NCBI GenBank assembly: GCA_964406375.1
Contig: CAYORM010000043.1
Location: forward strand, 1 to 22,561
Direction: 5' to 3'
Length of the DNA stretch: 22,561 nt
Source: CAYORM01 sp964406375
GTDB lineage: Bacteria > Pseudomonadota > Alphaproteobacteria > DSM-16000 > Inquilinaceae
Positions 7,280-13,847 of this stretch are shown here, piece after piece; position 1 is the first letter of the stretch; each line of letters opens with the position of its first letter. Made by a program: the position numbers and the translations under genes. The notes beneath the pieces were generated by a model. That model had not been told where the DNA came from. It saw only the letters and a program-made list of their open reading frames with translations, and did no database searches.

Positions 7280-8202
7280 GGCATTGTCTCCGCGACCTCG
7301 AGGCTGTAGCGGTCCGCCGGCGGACGGACGAGCTCGATGGCGAGCTGGACGCAGACGATCAGCACCATCGAGGCCAGAAGGGCGCGGGCATGGTCACCGC
7401 GCAGCCGCCCGCTGACGCGCGAGCCGAACTGCGCGCCGACGACCCCGCCGGCGAGCAGGAGCAGCGCCAGCATCACATCCACGGTCTGGTTCTGATAGGC
7501 TTGCAGGAAGGTCGTCAGCGCCGTCGTGAAGATGATCTGGAACAACGAGGTGCCGGCAACCAGCGAGGCCGGCATGCCGAGCAGATAGATCATCGCCGGC
7601 ACCAGAACGAAGCCGCCGCCGATGCCCATGATGGCGGTGAGGAGCCCGCCGAACGCGCCGATCGCGGCCGGCACGAGGGCAGAGACGTAAAGGCGTGAGC
7701 GCGGGAAGCGTGTTTTCAGCGGCAGGCCGTGGAACCAGGCGTGATTGTGCAGCTTGCGCCGCTGCCCGCCCGCCGCGCGCCGGCGGCTGAAGATCGAGCG
7801 CAGGCTCTCCACCAGCATCAGCACCGCGATCACGCCGAGGAACAGCACATAGGACAGCGAGATCACGAGGTCGATCTGCCCGAGGGCGGTGAAGATGCTG
7901 AAGATCCACACGCCGATGACACTGCCGACGACGCTTCCGGCCAGCATGACGAGGCCGATCTTCACGTCGACATTGCCCTGCCGCCAGTAGCTCAGCATCC
8001 CCGACACGCTGGCGGCGACGAGCTGGTTGGCCTGCGTGCCGACAGCGACGGCAGGGGGTACGCCGACGAAGATCAGCAGCGGCGTCATGAGAAAACCGCC
8101 ACCGACGCCGAACAGGCCGGACAGGAAGCCGACGACGCCGCCCATCCCGAGGATCAGGAGGGCGTTGACGGACATCTCGGCAATCGGGAGATAGACTTGC
8201 AT
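7276..8202 (-). CDS. TauE/SafE family sulfite/sulfoacetate exporter-like permease
   Basis: 308 residues from the ATG at 8202, which gives MQVYLPIAEMSVNALL, the N terminus I recall for this subfamily. The open frame runs further up to 8301, but that part is basic, non-membrane and covers the intergenic region. The protein is an inner-membrane permease with about eight hydrophobic segments. It has the two family repeats, each with a glycine-rich motif: GLFGVGGGFLMTPLL early and GIGGGFVLVPAMIYLLGMPASLVAGTSL in the second half. TauE/SafE members move sulfonates or other organic anions; the substrate here is unknown. A hydrophilic basic loop (SIFSRRRAAGGQRRKLHNH) separates the halves. It heads the operon with the TIGR02186 and stress-protein genes. 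Confidence 0.85.
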   Translation of the reverse strand: MQVYLPIAEMSVNALLILGMGGVVGFLSGLFGVGGGFLMTPLLIFVGVPPAVAVGTQANQLVAASVSGMLSYWRQGNVDVKIGLVMLAGSVVGSVIGVWIFSIFTALGQIDLVISLSYVLFLGVIAVLMLVESLRSIFSRRRAAGGQRRKLHNHAWFHGLPLKTRFPRSRLYVSALVPAAIGAFGGLLTAIMGIGGGFVLVPAMIYLLGMPASLVAGTSLFQIIFTTALTTFLQAYQNQTVDVMLALLLLAGGVVGAQFGSRVSGRLRGDHARALLASMVLIVCVQLAIELVRPPADRYSLEVAETMP

Positions 8203-8226
8203 GGGTCCGGCCGCACTCAGGCCGGC

Positions 8227-8255
8227 ACTGTAGCGGCCCCTCCCGGCGTTGCGAA
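8227..8255 (-). promoter_or_regulatory. Candidate promoter of the TauE / TIGR02186 / Usp operon
   Basis: Read on the minus strand, TTCGCA (8255-8250), a 17-nt spacer and TACAGT (8232-8227) form a moderate sigma-70 promoter with 4 of 6 matches in each box. Transcription would begin about 18 nt before the permease ATG. The -35 box overlaps an inverted repeat listed separately. Confidence 0.35.
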
Positions 8256-8274
8256 GCGCGGAACACCGCTTCGC
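8251..8274. promoter_or_regulatory. Perfect 8-bp inverted repeat over the permease -35 region (candidate operator)
   Basis: GCGAAGCG (8251-8258) and CGCTTCGC (8267-8274) are perfect inverted copies with an 8-nt centre (CGGAACAC). No T run follows on either side, so it is not a terminator. It lies in the 128-bp divergent region between the permease and nnr and overlaps the proposed permease -35 box, a typical position for a repressor site. Confidence 0.4.
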
Positions 8275-8330
8275 TCGTACCGGAGCACCGTGCCGCGGCA
8301 CATGCGGCGGATGCCGGAGAGAGGAGCCCG

Positions 8331-9806
8331 ATGGGCGGATTGGAGATCCTGACGACGGCCGAGGCTGCCGCCACCGACCGCGCCTCGGCGGCGCAGGGTG
8401 TGCCGACGCTGGCGTTGATGGAGGCAGCCGGCCGCGCCGTGGCCGACGCGGTGGCGGCGCGATGGCCGCGTGGTCCCGTCACCATCCTGTGCGGCCCCGG
8501 CAACAATGGTGGCGATGGCTGGGTCGCCGCGCGCCATCTGCGCCGGCGCGGCTGGCAGGTGACGCTTGCCTCCCTCGTCGACCGTCGGGCGCTGCGCGGC
8601 GACGCGGCGGCGATGGCCGCCCTGTGGGACGGGCCGGTGGCGCCGCTCCCGACCACCCTGCCGGAGGCCGGGCCGATCGTCGACGCGCTGTTCGGCGCCG
8701 GTCTCGACCGGCCGCTCGAGGGCGTGCCGCGTACGCTCGCCGAATCGGCTGCCGCGGCGCGTGAGCGGATCATCGCCGTCGACGTGCCGAGCGGCATCGC
8801 CGGCGATACCGCTGCACCGTTCGATGAGGTGGCGTTCGCCGCTGCCTGCACCGTCACCTTCCACCGGCCGAAGCCGGCGCATCTGCTCTATCCGGGCCGC
8901 GGCCTGTGCGGCGCGGTGATCATCGCCGATATCGGCATTCCCGACGCCGCGATGCCCGCCGGCATCGCTTGCCACCGCAACGCACCCCCCCTGTGGCGCG
9001 ATGCCTGGCCGGAGCCGGGGCCGGACGCCCACAAATACCGCCGCGGGCATCTCGTCTCGGTTTCGGGCGGCCCGGCGGCGACGGGGGCGGCGCGTCTCGC
9101 CGCGCGCGGTGCGCTGCGGATCGGCGCCGGCCTTGTCACCGTCGCCTCGCCACCCGAGGCGCTGCTGGTCAATGCAGCCCAGCTCACCGCGGTGATGGTG
9201 CGGTCATTCAAGGGGCCGGCGGGCCTGGGCGAGATGCTCGCCGATCCGCGCCGCAACGCCGTGGTGATCGGCCCGGGCCTCGGGGTCGGCCCCGAGACGC
9301 GCGAACTGGTCGCGGCCGTGCTTGATGCCCGCATCGCGACGGTGCTGGATGCCGATGCCATCACCAGCTTCGCCGGGGCCGAGCGCGCACTGTTCGAACG
9401 CCTGCACGGGCGATGCGTCCTCACCCCGCATGACGGCGAGTTCGAAAGGCTGTTCCCCGGGCTGCGCGCCCGGACGCCGAGCAAGATCGACGCGGCGCGC
9501 GAAGCCGCCGGCCGCTCCGGCACGGTGGTCGTTTTGAAGGGGCCGGACACGGTGATCGCCGCGCCGGATGGCCGCGCGGTCGTCAATGCCGATGCGCCGC
9601 CCTGGCTGGCGACCGCCGGCTCGGGCGATGTGCTCGCCGGCTTCATCGGCGGACTTCTCGCCCAGAGCATGCCGCCCTTCCCTGCCGCCTGTGCCGCCGT
9701 CTGGCTGCATGGTCGGGCAGCCGCGGCCTTCGGGCCGGGGCTGGTGGCCGAGGACCTGCCCGAGGCGCTGCCGCGCGTTCTCGCCGAGCTGCTGCCCCGG
9801 GTGTGA
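8331..9806 (+). CDS. nnr: Bifunctional NAD(P)H-hydrate epimerase / ADP-dependent NAD(P)H-hydrate dehydratase
   Basis: 491 residues, the usual length of the fused enzyme. It repairs hydrated NADH and NADPH: the N-terminal YjeF_N (NnrE) domain, about residues 1-210, epimerises R- to S-NAD(P)HX. The C-terminal ribokinase-like (NnrD) domain, about 225-490, dehydrates S-NAD(P)HX using ADP. NnrE is shown by GPGNNGGDG at 55-63 and the VDVPSGI motif. NnrD is shown by the GPGLG motif and the GSGD active-site motif at 430-433, followed by VLAGFIGGLLAQ. The ATG at 8331 has a good ribosome-binding site (GAGAGGAG). In many rhizobia nnr lies near glnB-glnA; here it stands alone and converges on trpS. Confidence 0.95.
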   Translation: MGGLEILTTAEAAATDRASAAQGVPTLALMEAAGRAVADAVAARWPRGPVTILCGPGNNGGDGWVAARHLRRRGWQVTLASLVDRRALRGDAAAMAALWDGPVAPLPTTLPEAGPIVDALFGAGLDRPLEGVPRTLAESAAAARERIIAVDVPSGIAGDTAAPFDEVAFAAACTVTFHRPKPAHLLYPGRGLCGAVIIADIGIPDAAMPAGIACHRNAPPLWRDAWPEPGPDAHKYRRGHLVSVSGGPAATGAARLAARGALRIGAGLVTVASPPEALLVNAAQLTAVMVRSFKGPAGLGEMLADPRRNAVVIGPGLGVGPETRELVAAVLDARIATVLDADAITSFAGAERALFERLHGRCVLTPHDGEFERLFPGLRARTPSKIDAAREAAGRSGTVVVLKGPDTVIAAPDGRAVVNADAPPWLATAGSGDVLAGFIGGLLAQSMPPFPAACAAVWLHGRAAAAFGPGLVAEDLPEALPRVLAELLPRV

Positions 9807-9818
9807 TCCACCCGGGGC
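9794..9818. terminator. Perfect hairpin between convergent nnr and trpS, with the nnr stop codon in the loop
   Basis: GCCCCGGGTG (9794-9803) pairs perfectly with CACCCGGGGC (9809-9818). The five-base loop TGATC contains the nnr stop codon (9804-9806). There is no T run on either strand, so it is not a classical intrinsic terminator. Its place between two converging stops suggests RNA 3'-end protection or a Rho-assisted pause. Confidence 0.5.
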
Positions 9819-9828
9819 GCACCATTCG

Positions 9829-10827
9829 TCAGAGACGCAGCAGGCCCATCACCTCCTGCGTCTCGGCCAGGACCGGCTCGGCGATGGCACGCGCCTTCTC
9901 GCCGCCCGCGCGCAGTACGCTCTCGACATAGCCCGGGTCGGCCGTCAGACGCCGCATCTCGCCGGCGATCGGCGCCAGCACCGCCACGGCACGGTCGGTC
10001 AGCGCCTGCTTGAACCGCGAGAAGGGCGCGCCGCCGAATTCACGCAGCACCGCCTCCACCGGCTGCTCGGCCAGCGCGGCATAGATGGTGACGAGGTTCT
10101 CGGCTTCCGGCCGGCCAGCCAGCCCCTCCGCCTCGGACGGCAGCGGTTCGGGATCGGTCTTCGCCCGACGGATCTTCAGCGCGATCGTGTCGGCATCGTC
10201 CGTCATGTTGATGCGGCTCTGATCCGAGCTGTCGGACTTGCTCATCTTCTTGGTGCCGTCGCGCAGGCTCATCACCCGCGTCGCGGCGCCGAGGATCTGC
10301 GGTTCGGGCAGCGGGAAGACGTCACGCCCGTAGCGCTGGTTGAAGCTGCCGGCGATGTCGCGTGCGAGTTCGAGATGCTGCTTCTGATCCTCGCCGACTG
10401 GGACATGGGTCGCCTTGTAGACGAGGATGTCCGCCGCCATCAGCACCGGATAGGCAAGCAGGCCGTGCATCGCCACGTCCTGCTGCTTGCCGGCCTTGTC
10501 CTTGAACTGCGTCATCCGCTTCAGCCAGCCGAGCGGGGTCAGACAGGAGAACAGCCAGGCGAGCTCGCTATGGGCGGGAACCTGGCTCTGGACGAAGAGG
10601 ATCGACCGGACCGGATCGATGCCGCAGGCGAGCAGCGTCGCCGCCAGCTCGCGGATATGCGAGCGCAGCGCCTGGGGATCCTGCGGGATCGTCAGCGCGT
10701 GCAGGTCGACGACGCAGTAGATCGTGTCGAAACTGTCCTGCAGCTTCACCCAGTTCCGCACCGCGCCCAGGTAGTTGCCGAGATGCATGTTGTGCGTGGG
10801 CTGAATGCCCGAAAAAATGCGGTCCAT
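9829..10827 (-). CDS. trpS: Tryptophan--tRNA ligase
   Basis: 332 residues, slightly shorter at the N terminus than the roughly 350 usual in rhizobia, because it starts directly at MDRIFSGIQPT. It charges tRNA-Trp with tryptophan in the cytoplasm (class I synthetase). The HIGH-equivalent is PTHNMHLGN at residues 10-18 and the KMSKS loop is intact at 194-198. The GEDQKQHLELARDIA segment characteristic of bacterial TrpS is present. The downstream sequence matches the alphaproteobacterial type (SRINMTDDADTIALKIRRAKTDP). The ribosome-binding site is weak. Trp genes or murJ, its frequent alphaproteobacterial neighbour, are not adjacent. Confidence 0.96.
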   Translation of the reverse strand: MDRIFSGIQPTHNMHLGNYLGAVRNWVKLQDSFDTIYCVVDLHALTIPQDPQALRSHIRELAATLLACGIDPVRSILFVQSQVPAHSELAWLFSCLTPLGWLKRMTQFKDKAGKQQDVAMHGLLAYPVLMAADILVYKATHVPVGEDQKQHLELARDIAGSFNQRYGRDVFPLPEPQILGAATRVMSLRDGTKKMSKSDSSDQSRINMTDDADTIALKIRRAKTDPEPLPSEAEGLAGRPEAENLVTIYAALAEQPVEAVLREFGGAPFSRFKQALTDRAVAVLAPIAGEMRRLTADPGYVESVLRAGGEKARAIAEPVLAETQEVMGLLRL

Positions 10828-10852
10828 CGGTCCGAAGCCTGGTTCGCGAAGC

Positions 10853-10903
10853 CGGCGGGCTTTATCGCCGGGGGCCGGCGGCCGGTCAACGGCCAGCCCG
10901 CCG
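10853..10903 (-). repeat. Long-range inverted repeat in the trpS 5' leader
   Basis: CGGCGGGCT (10853-10861) and AGCCCGCCG (10895-10903) are perfect inverted 9-mers with further GGCC pairing possible inside. The resulting stem-loop ends about 25 nt before the trpS start. No T run follows, and no leader peptide with tryptophan codons was found, so classic attenuation is not supported. Confidence 0.4.
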
Positions 10904-10935
10904 ACGGAAACCCCGGCGCAAGCGAAGCGGCAAGC

Positions 10936-10960
10936 GGAACGAAAAGGACTTTGCTCGGTT
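10936..10960 (+). promoter_or_regulatory. Candidate EcfG/RpoE2-type (general stress) promoter for the small lipoprotein
   Basis: GGAAC (10936-10940), 16 nt, then GGTT (10957-10960). This fits the alphaproteobacterial general-stress sigma factor pattern, GGAAC followed 16-17 nt later by a GTT-type -10 box (equivalently GGAAC-N18-TT for RpoE2). Transcription would begin near 10967, giving a leader of about 75 nt before the lipoprotein ATG. Confidence 0.5.
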
Positions 10961-11040
10961 TACGCCAACGCGCATCCTGTCCGTCCCGAGCCGTTGGCCG
11001 GCATTGCCGGCGCCGGGGCTCGCATAGAGGAGGAACATCC

Positions 11041-11277
11041 ATGCGGATCAGCCTTCGCCCGATGCTGGCGCTTTCTGCGTTGAGCGTCCTCGCCCTCGCC
11101 GCCTGCGCCCAACCGGCTCCCGAGCCGCCGCCGGCGCCCGACGGGGCGATGCTCGAGGGGACCAGCACGACTCAGCTGCCCGACGGCACCAGCGTCACGA
11201 CCTACACCTACCGGCTGCCGGACCAGCTCCTGACGAATGGTCCGCAGTGCACCCGCGGCGACCCGCAGTGCCCGTGA
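11041..11277 (+). CDS. Small lipoprotein of unknown function
   Basis: 78 residues with a strong ribosome-binding site (AGGAGG at 11028-11033, 7 nt before the ATG). The N terminus is a lipoprotein signal: basic start (MRISLRP), hydrophobic core and lipobox LAAC with the acylated Cys22. The mature part is only about 57 residues: a Pro-rich stalk (AQPAPEPPPAPDG), a polar Thr/Ser-rich segment with TSVTTYTYRLPD, and a C-terminal cysteine pair (Cys70 and Cys77, CTRGDPQC) that could form a disulfide in the periplasm. I do not recognise the family. It stands alone behind a candidate general-stress promoter and is followed by a GC-rich hairpin. A stress-related envelope protein is a reasonable inference, nothing more. 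Confidence 0.75.
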   Translation: MRISLRPMLALSALSVLALAACAQPAPEPPPAPDGAMLEGTSTTQLPDGTSVTTYTYRLPDQLLTNGPQCTRGDPQCP

Positions 11278-11339
11278 CGGTGCAAAGCCTGAGGGCGGCC
11301 CCGTGACGGGCGGCCACGGTCACGCCTGAGAGCGGCGCG

Positions 11340-11362
11340 AGGGGGCTTCGGCCCCCTTGTCT
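11340..11362 (+). terminator. Probable terminator after the lipoprotein gene
   Basis: AGGGGGC (11340-11346) pairs with GCCCCCT (11351-11357) around a stable TTCG tetraloop. The following sequence (TGTCT) is only a weak T tract. It lies 63 nt past the lipoprotein stop and 130 nt before hisS. Confidence 0.6.
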
Positions 11363-11425
11363 GCTCCGTATCTCCTCCCGCCACTCGTGCCCGGCCGCGC
11401 GTTCTCCTTGGTGCGATGGCTGTCG

Positions 11426-11485
11426 CGTCACGTGATTTTGACGGCGTGATCGGCTAAACCCCCGCGGGTCCGCCCGCGAGGAAAG
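11426..11485 (+). promoter_or_regulatory. hisS leader: symmetric elements and a hairpin beside the ribosome-binding site
   Basis: The region before hisS holds CGTCA (11426-11430) and TGACG (11439-11443) as inverted 5-mers. The first overlaps the 8-bp palindrome TCACGTGA (11428-11435). Further down, CGCGGG (11463-11468) and CCCGCG (11473-11478) form a hairpin that touches the ribosome-binding site GAGGAAAG (11478-11485). No clear -35/-10 pair was seen. Regulation of hisS by this structure is possible but unproven. Confidence 0.3.
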
Positions 11486-11492
11486 AGCAGCC

Positions 11493-12863
11493 ATGGCCGA
11501 GGAGCGTCCCGAGACCCGGATCGTCAAGCCGCAGCCGTTGAGCGGCTTTCCGGAATGGCTGCCGGAGCAGAAGCTCGTCGAGGAGCGGCTGCTCGGCATC
11601 ATCCGCGAAGGCTTCCGCCGCTATGGCTTCACCCCGATCGAGACCCCGGCGGTCGAGCGCAAGGAGATCCTGACCGCCAAGGGCGTCGTCGAGAAGGAGA
11701 TCTACGCCCTCTCACGCCTCGCCGCCGGCGAGGATGAGGACCCCTCGACCGAGATGGCGCTGCATTTCGACCTGACGGTCCCGCTGGCGCGCTACGTCGC
11801 CCAGCATGCGCAGCAGCTGACCTTTCCCTTCCGCCGTTATCAGATCCAGAAGGTCTGGCGCGGCGAGCGACCGCAGGCCGGGCGTTTCCGCGAATTCTAC
11901 CAGTGCGACATCGACGTCATCGGCAACGGCTCGCTGAGCCTTCTCGCCGATGCCGAGATTCCCTGCGTCATCGCCTTCATCTTCGAGCGGATGGCGATCG
12001 GCGATTTCGTCGTCCGGATCAACAACCGCAAGGTCTTGCAGGGGCTGCTGCAGGGCTCCGGCGTGCCGGCGGAGAGCGTCGGCGAGGCCCTGCGTGTCAT
12101 CGATGCCATCGAGAAGGTGCCGGTCGACCGCACGATCGCCGATCTCGCCGCGCGGACCGGCATCGATGCGGCGGCCGCCGGCCGGCTGGTCGAGCTCGTC
12201 TCAGGCGCCGCCGGGATCCACGATCTCGCCGGTCGCACACTCGGCGCGCTCTACGAGGAGGGGGTGGACGAGCTGCGCCAGCTCGCCGAAGGGCTCGCCG
12301 CGCTCGGCATGCCGCAGGCGAACTGGACGCTCGACCTGTCGATCGCCCGTGGGCTCGATTACTACACCGGCACGGTCTACGAGACGCGTCTCGTCGCCAA
12401 CCCCGAAATCGGCAGCATCTGCTCAGGCGGGCGGTACGAGAACCTCGCCTCGGCGTTCACCCGGCAAAAGCTGCCGGGCGTCGGCATATCGATCGGGCTG
12501 ACGCGGCTGCTCAGCCGCCTCTTCGATGCGGGGCTGGTGGAGACCGGCGCCGCCACCCCGGCCGATGTGCTGGTGACGGTGATGGATCGCGACCGGCTGT
12601 CCCATCATCTTGCCATCGCTGCCGAGCTGCGCGGCGCCGGGATCGCGACCGAGCTCTACACCGAACCGCGAAAGATCGGCGACCAGCTCAAATACGCCGC
12701 ACGCAAGGGCTTCCGCGCCGCCATCCTCGCCGGTACCGACGAGATCGCGGCCGGCACCGTCCAGATGAAGCTGCTGGCGACCGGCGAGCAGCGACAGGTG
12801 CCGCGCGAGGGGCTGCTCGCGGCACTGCGCGCGGCGCTCGCCTCCACCGCCGCGGCGGGCTGA
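11493..12863 (+). CDS. hisS: Histidine--tRNA ligase
   Basis: 456 residues. It is a class II synthetase that charges tRNA-His in the cytoplasm. The catalytic core spans about residues 10-330 and has the motif 2 region KVWRGERPQAGRFREFYQCDIDVIG, the histidine-binding ARGLDYYTG (near residues 285-293) and a C-terminal anticodon-binding domain (about 345-450). Its type is unusual for the setting: rhizobial HisRS, as I recall it, is about 500 residues with RNEKPGPGRFRQF in motif 2. This protein has the canonical RGERPQ loop and an N terminus (SGFPEWLPEQKLVEERLL) like that of enzymes from other phyla, notably Actinobacteria. Transfer of the gene is the likely explanation (inference). The Rsm22 gene follows after 3 nt. 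Confidence 0.95.
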   Translation: MAEERPETRIVKPQPLSGFPEWLPEQKLVEERLLGIIREGFRRYGFTPIETPAVERKEILTAKGVVEKEIYALSRLAAGEDEDPSTEMALHFDLTVPLARYVAQHAQQLTFPFRRYQIQKVWRGERPQAGRFREFYQCDIDVIGNGSLSLLADAEIPCVIAFIFERMAIGDFVVRINNRKVLQGLLQGSGVPAESVGEALRVIDAIEKVPVDRTIADLAARTGIDAAAAGRLVELVSGAAGIHDLAGRTLGALYEEGVDELRQLAEGLAALGMPQANWTLDLSIARGLDYYTGTVYETRLVANPEIGSICSGGRYENLASAFTRQKLPGVGISIGLTRLLSRLFDAGLVETGAATPADVLVTVMDRDRLSHHLAIAAELRGAGIATELYTEPRKIGDQLKYAARKGFRAAILAGTDEIAAGTVQMKLLATGEQRQVPREGLLAALRAALASTAAAG

Positions 12864-12866
12864 ACC

Positions 12867-13841
12867 GTGGCGGCGCTGCCGCCGGCGCTCACCGCCGCCA
12901 TCGACCGGCTCGTCACGGGCCGCGCGCTCTCCGACCTCGCCGCCGCCGCGCGCGGCATCTCGGAGCGCTACCGCGCCGAGATCCGCGACGGCCGGCTGCA
13001 TGTCGCGGAAGAGAGGGCGGCCCTCGGCTATCTCGCGGCCCGGCTGCCGGCCACCTTTGCCGCCATAGACCATGCCCTCGCCGCTGCGGCCTCGGCTGTG
13101 CCCGGCTTCCAGCCCCGCAGGCTGCTCGATGCCGGCGCCGGGCCGGGGACCGTCCGCTGGGCCGCTGCGCAGCGTTTCGCGAGCCTTGAGCAGGTGGTCG
13201 AGGTCGAGGCGAGCGCGTCCTTCCGCGCCGTGGCCGGGCGGCTTGCCGAGGGGCAGCCCCTGCCGCCCGTCGAGCGTCTGGCACTGACCCTCCCGACCTT
13301 GCCCGCCGCGGCCCAGCCCTTTGATCTCGTGGTGGTGAGCTATGTGCTCGGCGAGCTGCCCCCAGAGACCGTCGAGCCCCTGGCGCTGGCGCTGTGGGAG
13401 CGCTGCGGTGGGGTGCTGGTGCTGGTGGAGCCCGGCACACCTGCCGGCTTCGAGCGCCTGCGCCGGGTGCGGACGCGCCTTGTGGAGGCGGGCGCCGCCA
13501 TACTCGCCCCCTGCCCCCACGCCGGCAGCTGCCCGGTCGTCGCGCCGGATTGGTGCCATGTCGCGGTGCGGGTCGAGCGCAGCCGCCTCCATCGCCGCGC
13601 CAAGGACGCGTCCGTCCCGTGGGAGGATGAAAAGCTCGCTTATCTCGTAATGGGACGGGAGGCCGGGCTGCCTGCGGCCGCCCGCGTCATCGCACCGCCG
13701 CGCGGGGCCGGCGGTCGCATCGCGCTGCGCCTGTGTACCCCGCATGGCGTCACCGAGCGGGTGGTGACGCGGCGCGACGGGTCGGCGCTGGCCCGCGCCC
13801 GCCGGCTCGGCTGGGGCGACGGGCTCGCAACGCCGCTCTGA
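12867..13841 (+). CDS. Rsm22/METTL17 family small-ribosomal-subunit methyltransferase-like protein
   Basis: 324 residues from a GTG three nt after the hisS stop. The middle holds a class I methyltransferase fold with motif I LLDAGAGPGT (near residues 89-98) and a motif IV-like strand FDLVVVSYVLGEL. The mitochondrial members bind the assembling small ribosomal subunit. Four cysteines stand at residues 216, 222, 230 and 290 (CPHAGSC, DWC, RLC). Their spacing (6, 8, 60) closely follows the Fe-S ligands reported for human METTL17, so a [4Fe-4S] cluster is likely. Conserved basic and Trp residues (RSRLHRRAKDASVPWEDEKLAYL) lie between the third and fourth cysteine, as in the family. Pairing with hisS supports a translation or ribosome-assembly role. 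Bacterial function is not established. Confidence 0.88.
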   Translation: MAALPPALTAAIDRLVTGRALSDLAAAARGISERYRAEIRDGRLHVAEERAALGYLAARLPATFAAIDHALAAAASAVPGFQPRRLLDAGAGPGTVRWAAAQRFASLEQVVEVEASASFRAVAGRLAEGQPLPPVERLALTLPTLPAAAQPFDLVVVSYVLGELPPETVEPLALALWERCGGVLVLVEPGTPAGFERLRRVRTRLVEAGAAILAPCPHAGSCPVVAPDWCHVAVRVERSRLHRRAKDASVPWEDEKLAYLVMGREAGLPAAARVIAPPRGAGGRIALRLCTPHGVTERVVTRRDGSALARARRLGWGDGLATPL

Positions 13842-13847
13842 GCAAAC

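Noticed and set aside
8203..8301. N-terminal extension of the permease (MPRHGAPVRAK...)
   Set aside because: It is basic, non-membrane sequence lying over the proposed promoter and inverted repeat. The ATG at 8202 gives the N terminus usual for the family.
12423..13745. 440-codon minus-strand frame opposite hisS and Rsm22
   Set aside because: It is an antisense shadow, and the conserved motifs all lie on the plus strand.
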